From the NCBI GenBank assembly GCA_006508105.1, contig QKPP01000105.1, positions 1 through 64,000 of the forward strand: a DNA stretch of 64,000 nucleotides, written 5' to 3'. This DNA comes from Myxococcales bacterium FL481. GTDB taxonomy: Bacteria; Myxococcota_A; Polyangia; Nannocystales; Nannocystaceae. The notes beneath the pieces were generated by a model. It saw only the letters and a list, made by a program, of their open reading frames with translations, was not told where the DNA came from and ran no database searches. Both the position numbers and the translations under genes were made by a program. Of this stretch, positions 58,478 to 64,000 are shown piece after piece; position 1 is the first letter of the stretch; every line of letters begins with the position of its first letter.

Positions 58478-60058
58478 CTACGCCACGATCGACTCGCCCC
58501 AGGGCACGTCGTTTTCTGCCAGCGCGACTCGATCGCGCCCCGACTGTCGCGCGGCCAACAACGCCTTGTCCGCGGTACGGTACACCCGAGTCAAGATCGC
58601 ATCGGGGTCCCAACTCGCGCGGCAGGGGCCCGCGACCGTGACCAGACCGACCGAAACCGTGACCCGGGCCTCGCGGCGTTGCGGCGTCGTGATGCGCCGC
58701 TGGCGAACCGCCGCCAATAGCTTGTCCGCGACCACTTGCGCGCCAGCTCGATCCGTCGCGGGGAGCATGACGACGAACTCGTCGCCACCGACGCGCGCCA
58801 CCACGTCGGTCTGCCGCACGGCCGACGTCATGGCCACGCTCACCGCCTGCAACACCGCGTCGCCAAACCCATGCCCCATGCCGTCGTTGCAGCGCTTGAG
58901 CTGATCGACATCGACCAACAAGAACCCCATCGACTCGCCGTTGCGAGAGATCCGCCCGAGTTCGTCCGCGACGCGCTGCCAGCAGGCTCGGCGATTGGGT
59001 AGTCCGGTGAGCGTGTCGCTGAGCTGCAACTGGGCAAGCTCGCGTTCGCGAGCCTCGAGCCGGCGCCCCAGGACGTTGCGTTCGTGGCGGCAGTCTTCCA
59101 ACTCAGCCAGCGCCGCGTCGAGCTGTTGCACCAGCTCCTCGTAACTCGCGTTGACCCGGGTCAACCCGCGCTCCGCCTCGGCCACGATTTCGTCGACCGT
59201 CGGCTGCTCTCGGATGCTGAGCTGAAACGTGGCGGCAGCTTCTTCGACCCGTCCCGAGACCGCCGTGATGAGCTCCTCCACCTCGGCGAGAGTGAGCTTC
59301 GTCTCCGCCACGAGTGTCTCGCGGGCGTAGTCAAGCGCTCCCGCGCGATCGCTGGTGGAAAAGACGCCGGCCACGATCTCGGCCCAGCCTGCGATCTGGC
59401 ACAGACCGTTGACCTCCGGGTCGGCTCGCCGGGGCTCGTGGTGGAAACACAATGGCTCCGCCAACTCGAGCGGAAGCCCCCATTGCTCGGCCAACCGCGC
59501 ACCGAGCTGATCGTGGGTCATCCCGAACAACTCCGACTCCGCCTGGCGCCGGGATGCCGGGGTGTCGCCGACCGCCGCCATCCACTGGGCGGCTTCCTCG
59601 GGTCGCGTGAGGATCAGACCCAGCACGCCGAGATCCTGCAGCAGGCCGGTGGTGAACGCCTCCGTCGGCTCACCGATGCCAAGTTTTTCGGACAGCAGCT
59701 GGCTGGCGACGCCCCGGCGCAGCGAGTCCTCCCAGTATCGCCCTAGATCAAACTTGCCCAGCTGATCCGGGTCGACGCAGTTGCGAGCCGCCGCGCATAG
59801 AGCCATGTTTCGTAGCCCCCGGGCCCCGAGCACCGCCACGGCCCGCATCACCGACGTCACCGCCGCCCCCCGGCGATAAAGCGGCGAGTTCGTGACACGC
59901 AGTAACTCGGCGGCGAACGCCGGATCGTGGCTAGTGAGCTTCCCGAGCCGAACGATGGATGTCTCGGGATTTCCGGCCGCCCGCACGATTTCCGCCAGCA
60001 CCGGCGGCGGACAAGGCAGGCGAAAAGTCGGCGGACGGGCACTACGAGGTTCGGCCAT
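58478..60058 (-). CDS. HDOD-GGDEF signalling protein
   Basis: HDOD-like PPPVLAEIVRAAGNPETSIVRLGKLTSHDPAFAAELLRVTNSPLY...AVLGARGLRNMAL; SDTLTGLPNRRACW and VGGDEFVVML. Confidence 0.92.
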   Translation of the reverse strand: MAEPRSARPPTFRLPCPPPVLAEIVRAAGNPETSIVRLGKLTSHDPAFAAELLRVTNSPLYRRGAAVTSVMRAVAVLGARGLRNMALCAAARNCVDPDQLGKFDLGRYWEDSLRRGVASQLLSEKLGIGEPTEAFTTGLLQDLGVLGLILTRPEEAAQWMAAVGDTPASRRQAESELFGMTHDQLGARLAEQWGLPLELAEPLCFHHEPRRADPEVNGLCQIAGWAEIVAGVFSTSDRAGALDYARETLVAETKLTLAEVEELITAVSGRVEEAAATFQLSIREQPTVDEIVAEAERGLTRVNASYEELVQQLDAALAELEDCRHERNVLGRRLEARERELAQLQLSDTLTGLPNRRACWQRVADELGRISRNGESMGFLLVDVDQLKRCNDGMGHGFGDAVLQAVSVAMTSAVRQTDVVARVGGDEFVVMLPATDRAGAQVVADKLLAAVRQRRITTPQRREARVTVSVGLVTVAGPCRASWDPDAILTRVYRTADKALLAARQSGRDRVALAENDVPWGESIVA

Positions 60059-60330
60059 GACCCGCTCTACATAGTGCAGACGACCTGGCTCATGCCCGTC
60101 GGTGGCCCGTACTCGCGAGGCCACCCCGGCCGAGACTCGACAAGGGGCCGCCTGTCGGGCCGCCGTCACAAAGTCGCGCAGGGCGACTGACCCCGCCGAG
60201 TCATCTGTGACCACGCGAGACCGACCCGGCCTCGCCGGGCATCCATGGTGCGTCTGCGTCATCGCAGCCGCCGTCCGGTCAGCGACCGAACGCGACACGA
60301 CGACTGCGGCGGGGCCCAACTCCTCCGGCT

Positions 60331-61419
60331 CTACGCCGGGGCGTCGGACGCCAGCTGCTGTTGTTGCTGCTGCTGACGCATCATGCGAACCGCCAACGCC
60401 GACACCTGAAACCGCAGCACGTACGGAGCCCATTCGTGTTGCTCGGGAGCCTCGCTCGCTCGCAGTTGTGTGGCGAGGTCGACCAAGAGCTTGGCCGTGC
60501 CGTCCTCTCCGGATTGCCATTGCGCCACCGCAGCGTCCTCGAACAGATTGGCGATGGGACCACGCAGCGCCGCGCGGACGGCCTCATCGCCAGCCGAGGC
60601 ATGGCGCACGGTGTCGACGCGCTGCTCGTCACTGAGGCCGTCGTCGGGCGCCTTCACATCGGTCAAGGCCGCTGCGTCGTCCGTGGCCGCTTCGTCTCCG
60701 GCGCTCGGCTTGCGCACCGCGTCGTACTCTTTGCCGATACGGTCGACCAACGGCTCGATCGCAAACAACACCGGCCACCGGTGGCACTCGGCCGCCATCA
60801 GCGCTTCGTCGTAGCCCAGCTCGGCCGGCGCGTGATCGGCCAACAGCGGCCCGAGAAAGCTCTCGGGTCGTGCGCTGGCGGTTTCGCCCAAACGATCCGC
60901 GAGCTGATCCAGGGTCGGCGGCGTGGTCCACCCGCCGGCCACGGTGCGAGCGCGGGCCCATGTTACGCGCGAACGCAGCCAGTCCACGGGCACCCGCCGC
61001 GGTGGATCACCCGTGTGCCATTTTTGCACCAGGCGATTGCGCTGACCGTCGGTTTGGCTGTAGGCCTGGCAGGCGAGCAATCGATCCTCCCCATCGATGA
61101 CGAAGGAGCAGAGGATCGACCCCGCCTCCCCCACGTCCACCAGCACCATGGTCGTCGCGCCGGGGTTGGAGGTCACGTCCAGGCGCGCCGCGGGATCGGT
61201 GTCCCCTCGCATGGCGGCCAGCTCCCGGCCGGCCGTCCAGGTGGCCACCGGCTCCGCAGGAATCTCGATCCCCCGGCTACGAAGCTGGTGCAAGGCTCGA
61301 CGCGCGGCTTTGCGAACCGCCTTGTCGGCGTGACGTTCGAAGCCGACGATGGTAGCGGCATCACCGGCCGCGACGAGTTGCGGGAGGGACTCCAGGATCT
61401 GCGCCGACTCTTGGCTCAT
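60331..61419 (-). CDS. Hypothetical protein with C-terminal poly-Gln tract
   Basis: MSQESAQILESLPQLVAAGDAATIVGFERHADKAVRKAARRALHQLRSRG...MMRQQQQQQQLASDAPA. Confidence 0.75.
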   Translation of the reverse strand: MSQESAQILESLPQLVAAGDAATIVGFERHADKAVRKAARRALHQLRSRGIEIPAEPVATWTAGRELAAMRGDTDPAARLDVTSNPGATTMVLVDVGEAGSILCSFVIDGEDRLLACQAYSQTDGQRNRLVQKWHTGDPPRRVPVDWLRSRVTWARARTVAGGWTTPPTLDQLADRLGETASARPESFLGPLLADHAPAELGYDEALMAAECHRWPVLFAIEPLVDRIGKEYDAVRKPSAGDEAATDDAAALTDVKAPDDGLSDEQRVDTVRHASAGDEAVRAALRGPIANLFEDAAVAQWQSGEDGTAKLLVDLATQLRASEAPEQHEWAPYVLRFQVSALAVRMMRQQQQQQQLASDAPA

Positions 61420-61583
61420 GGCGGCTCGAAATACTACAAACTGCGGTTCGGTGCGAACGCGGCGGTCGGCGAAGGGCGCTGCCGGCCCGGACTCGCGGGC
61501 CCGCCAAGCGGCCAGCGCATTTCGCACCCAAGTCGACCCCACGACCCGGCCGGCGCGCCCGAACGGTGGCCCCGTGAGGCTCT

Positions 61584-63980
61584 CTAGAGGCCGTGGTCCA
61601 ACGCGAACGCGGGCCGCAGGTTCGCCCCCGTCCCCCACCGGGTACGGCGCCAACGGTGCTCCTCCCACAGATGCCAGGTCAGCGCGTTGCGAACGATCCG
61701 CAGCCCGACCCCATCGCCGCCCCCGTCGAGGCGCGGCGCGGCGTTGAGCTCTCGATACTGCTGGGCGCCGCGCCCCCGCCCGGGCCCCAAAATCAGCTTG
61801 TGGCGGCCTACGATCGCGGCGCGACTGCCATCGCCGAGGTGCGAGACCGCCAGGCGTGGTGGGGGAATCGGATCGTCAATCACCCCCACCAAGCTCTCGC
61901 CTTGCCATGTCGACGCCGCCTCCAACCCCAGCAGGTCCGCGAGCGTGGGCGTCAGATCCAACAGATCGACGGGAGTCGACACGCGGCCCGGCGCCAACAA
62001 ACCCGGAGCTCGAATCGCAAACGGCACGTGAATACTCTCATCGAACAGGGTGCGGCCGTGCCCCGCTCCACCGTGCTCGAGAAACTCCTCGCCGTGCACG
62101 CCGAGGAACACCACAATCGGCGCCGGGTCGACCGGCTCGCTGTCGATCGCGGCGATCAACCGCGCGAACGCTCGGTCGACCAACTGGAGCTCCCCCCGGT
62201 ACAAGCGCCGCACGTACGTCACTTCCTCCAGCGAAGGCTCGTGCTTGCCGAGTCGCACGCGACCGACCCACATATGCGTGAGATGACGGGCGGGCGCGTC
62301 CTGCGGGGGAATCACCCCCTCGAGCAGCGACGGCGGCGGCACGTAGGGGGCCTGCGGGTCGTTGAGATTGACAAAGCCGAACTTACGCCCGTCGTGGCCG
62401 GCCAGCTGCTCCACGAGTCGCTCGACCACTGCGCTCGCGGGACTCGTCTGACTCGGCGCGCGCAAGATATGTTGAAAGTCGCCGAACCCCGCCGTCAGGC
62501 CCCGACTATCGTTCACATCGGCATTCGCACTGATCCCGACGTTGCGGAATCCCGCGCGATCGAGGGATTCCGCGAGCATGATCTGGCTGCCCGCGACATA
62601 CGTGCCGCGAACCGTCAGATGGTTCGGAGGCACCACCGAAGACATCCACCCCGCGTGACTGGGGACGGCCGCCGAACCCAACGCGTAGGCGCGATCGAAC
62701 ACCATCGACTCGGCGAAGAACCGCTCAAGCGCGCCCAAACGCGGGACGAACCCCGGTGTGCACAGGTCCGCCCGAGCCCCCTCGACCGCGAAGACATACA
62801 CGTCGCGCAAGCTTCGGGCGCGACGATCAACTGGCGCGGTACGACGGGCTTCAAGGTCGAGCCCGCGAAACCTCGCATGGTTGCCGTGCACGCGAATCTC
62901 GAGTCGCGCCGGCACGCCAGCGTAGCCCGTGAGGTCGACCAGATGGCGGTTTCGCGTGGCTCGCAGGGGTCGGTCCAATAGACGCTTCGGCTCGCGGCCG
63001 AGACGATGGTCCGCATCCGTGCTCGCCCACACCTCCAAGCGACCCGCACCGACGGCATCGACGGCCAAGCGAGCGCGACGCGGTAGCTCCAGGTGGTAGA
63101 CCAGGCTCGACCCTCCCGCGACGCGAAGCTCAAGGTCCCCGCTCGTGCCTGGCAAGACATCGTATGCGGCCAGCCGCGTCGGCGGGCCGGAGACGATGAC
63201 CTCCCTCGGCCCGACTTCGATGCTCTCGATCGCCACCGAAGCCCGGTGTTCCCCGTACGGCACCGCCGACCGCAAGTACACGCGCAAACGGTTTTCCCCG
63301 ACGCGCACCAAGTCCGCGGGCAACGAGAACGTGCGCCGCTCCCAACCGCCCGATAGCGACAAATTCGCCAGCGGACGCTCCTCCCAAAACACGGTGACCA
63401 GCTGTTTCGGCGCGAGCGACCGCAACGTGATGGCCATGGCGAGTTGGGGCACCTCGTCCACCGGCGGGTGCAAGGCGGGAGAGAGCCAGCCGTCGAGCGG
63501 GATATCGAAGCTGCCTCCCTGACTCGTGAGCACGCCCGCTCGCCGCCCGCCGATCGACTCGCCCAGTAGCCAGGGCGGATCGGACGAGAGCTCGAGATAC
63601 TTGCGAGCGGCGAGCGACCCCAGATAGACGAGGAGTCGCTGCTCGCGTTGATGGGCCGCGCTGATCCGCTGCGCGAGCAAGTCCACCCAACGGTCCTCGG
63701 TGGTGACGCGAGCGACGGGAGCCAAACGCACCGGGGCCTCACTCACGGGGATCGGAGGGGACGGAGGCGCGGGCGGAGACGCATCGGGGTCTGGCGGCGA
63801 TCCACGACTCGTCGGCCACACGAACGACCGCCACGCGTCGCACCCGGCCGCGAGCAGGGCCGAAGCGACGACGACCGTCATGGCCACCGACGCGGTGACC
63901 CGAGCCGCGAGCGCACCCACGCGCGGCTTTCCTTGGGGTCGACTACGGGCCACGCTGCTTGTCCTTGGCTGCGACCGCAC
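61584..63980 (-). CDS. Sulfatase-fold putative lipoprotein (start near window edge)
   Basis: ALLAAGC lipobox; FAVEGARADLCTPGFVPRLGAL...AVPSHAGWMSSVVP...LFDESIHVPFAIRAPGL...DLTPTLADLLG. Confidence 0.82.
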   Translation of the reverse strand: MRSQPRTSSVARSRPQGKPRVGALAARVTASVAMTVVVASALLAAGCDAWRSFVWPTSRGSPPDPDASPPAPPSPPIPVSEAPVRLAPVARVTTEDRWVDLLAQRISAAHQREQRLLVYLGSLAARKYLELSSDPPWLLGESIGGRRAGVLTSQGGSFDIPLDGWLSPALHPPVDEVPQLAMAITLRSLAPKQLVTVFWEERPLANLSLSGGWERRTFSLPADLVRVGENRLRVYLRSAVPYGEHRASVAIESIEVGPREVIVSGPPTRLAAYDVLPGTSGDLELRVAGGSSLVYHLELPRRARLAVDAVGAGRLEVWASTDADHRLGREPKRLLDRPLRATRNRHLVDLTGYAGVPARLEIRVHGNHARFRGLDLEARRTAPVDRRARSLRDVYVFAVEGARADLCTPGFVPRLGALERFFAESMVFDRAYALGSAAVPSHAGWMSSVVPPNHLTVRGTYVAGSQIMLAESLDRAGFRNVGISANADVNDSRGLTAGFGDFQHILRAPSQTSPASAVVERLVEQLAGHDGRKFGFVNLNDPQAPYVPPPSLLEGVIPPQDAPARHLTHMWVGRVRLGKHEPSLEEVTYVRRLYRGELQLVDRAFARLIAAIDSEPVDPAPIVVFLGVHGEEFLEHGGAGHGRTLFDESIHVPFAIRAPGLLAPGRVSTPVDLLDLTPTLADLLGLEAASTWQGESLVGVIDDPIPPPRLAVSHLGDGSRAAIVGRHKLILGPGRGRGAQQYRELNAAPRLDGGGDGVGLRIVRNALTWHLWEEHRWRRTRWGTGANLRPAFALDHGL

Positions 63981-64000
63981 GCACGGCGTCGGCCCACACC

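Noticed and set aside
61593-62981. 462-aa plus-strand ORF opposite the sulfatase
   Set aside because: Complement of a clearly domain-bearing protein; low-complexity Arg/Gln/His composition.
1-64000. CRISPR arrays, tRNA/rRNA genes, insertion sequences, prophage
   Set aside because: No regularly spaced direct repeats, no recognisable RNA genes, and no transposase or phage proteins in the ORF translations. A dedicated scan (tRNAscan-SE, ISfinder, minced) would be needed to be certain.

Overview
High-GC bacterial window dominated by one nearly complete, co-oriented flagellar/chemotaxis locus (about 0.6-44 kb, + strand). Order: a sigma-54 enhancer-binding response regulator, a secreted TPR protein, flgBC-fliEFGHIJ-motE-like-fliK-flgD-flgE, fliLMNOPQR-flhB-flhA-flhF-flhG-fliA, flgFGAHI-flgJ/M23-flgN-flgK-flgL, csrA-fliW, a Maf-type glycosyltransferase, three compact flagellin genes, then fliD-fliS-(fliT-like), a degenerate HATPase protein, a small helical protein and a REC-GGDEF protein. 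Downstream lie citrate synthase, an SDR, a methyltransferase, cardiolipin synthase, CheY, CheX, two CheX-receiver fusions, a damaged-looking multiheme cytochrome region, an HDOD-GGDEF protein, a poly-Q protein and a sulfatase-fold lipoprotein. The (Asp-Gly)n tail at the left edge and the general style suggest a Myxococcota-like (possibly Nannocystaceae-like) genome; taxonomy is inference only. Best leads: (1) a secreted beta-domain/TPR protein led by a consensus -24/-12 promoter at the head of the flagellar operon (PflA-like motor scaffold candidate); (2) fliW has no ATG/GTG/TTG in frame between position 34656 and the middle of its conserved N-terminus, and it overlaps csrA out of frame; (3) FlgJ fused to an M23 peptidase; (4) three CheC/CheX-family proteins with the D-x3-E-x2-N motif, two fused to receivers; (5) a pseudokinase-like/helical/REC-GGDEF trio; (6) recurrent GC hairpins just upstream of AGGA-type ribosome-binding sites. 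No tRNA, rRNA, CRISPR array or transposon was recognised by eye.
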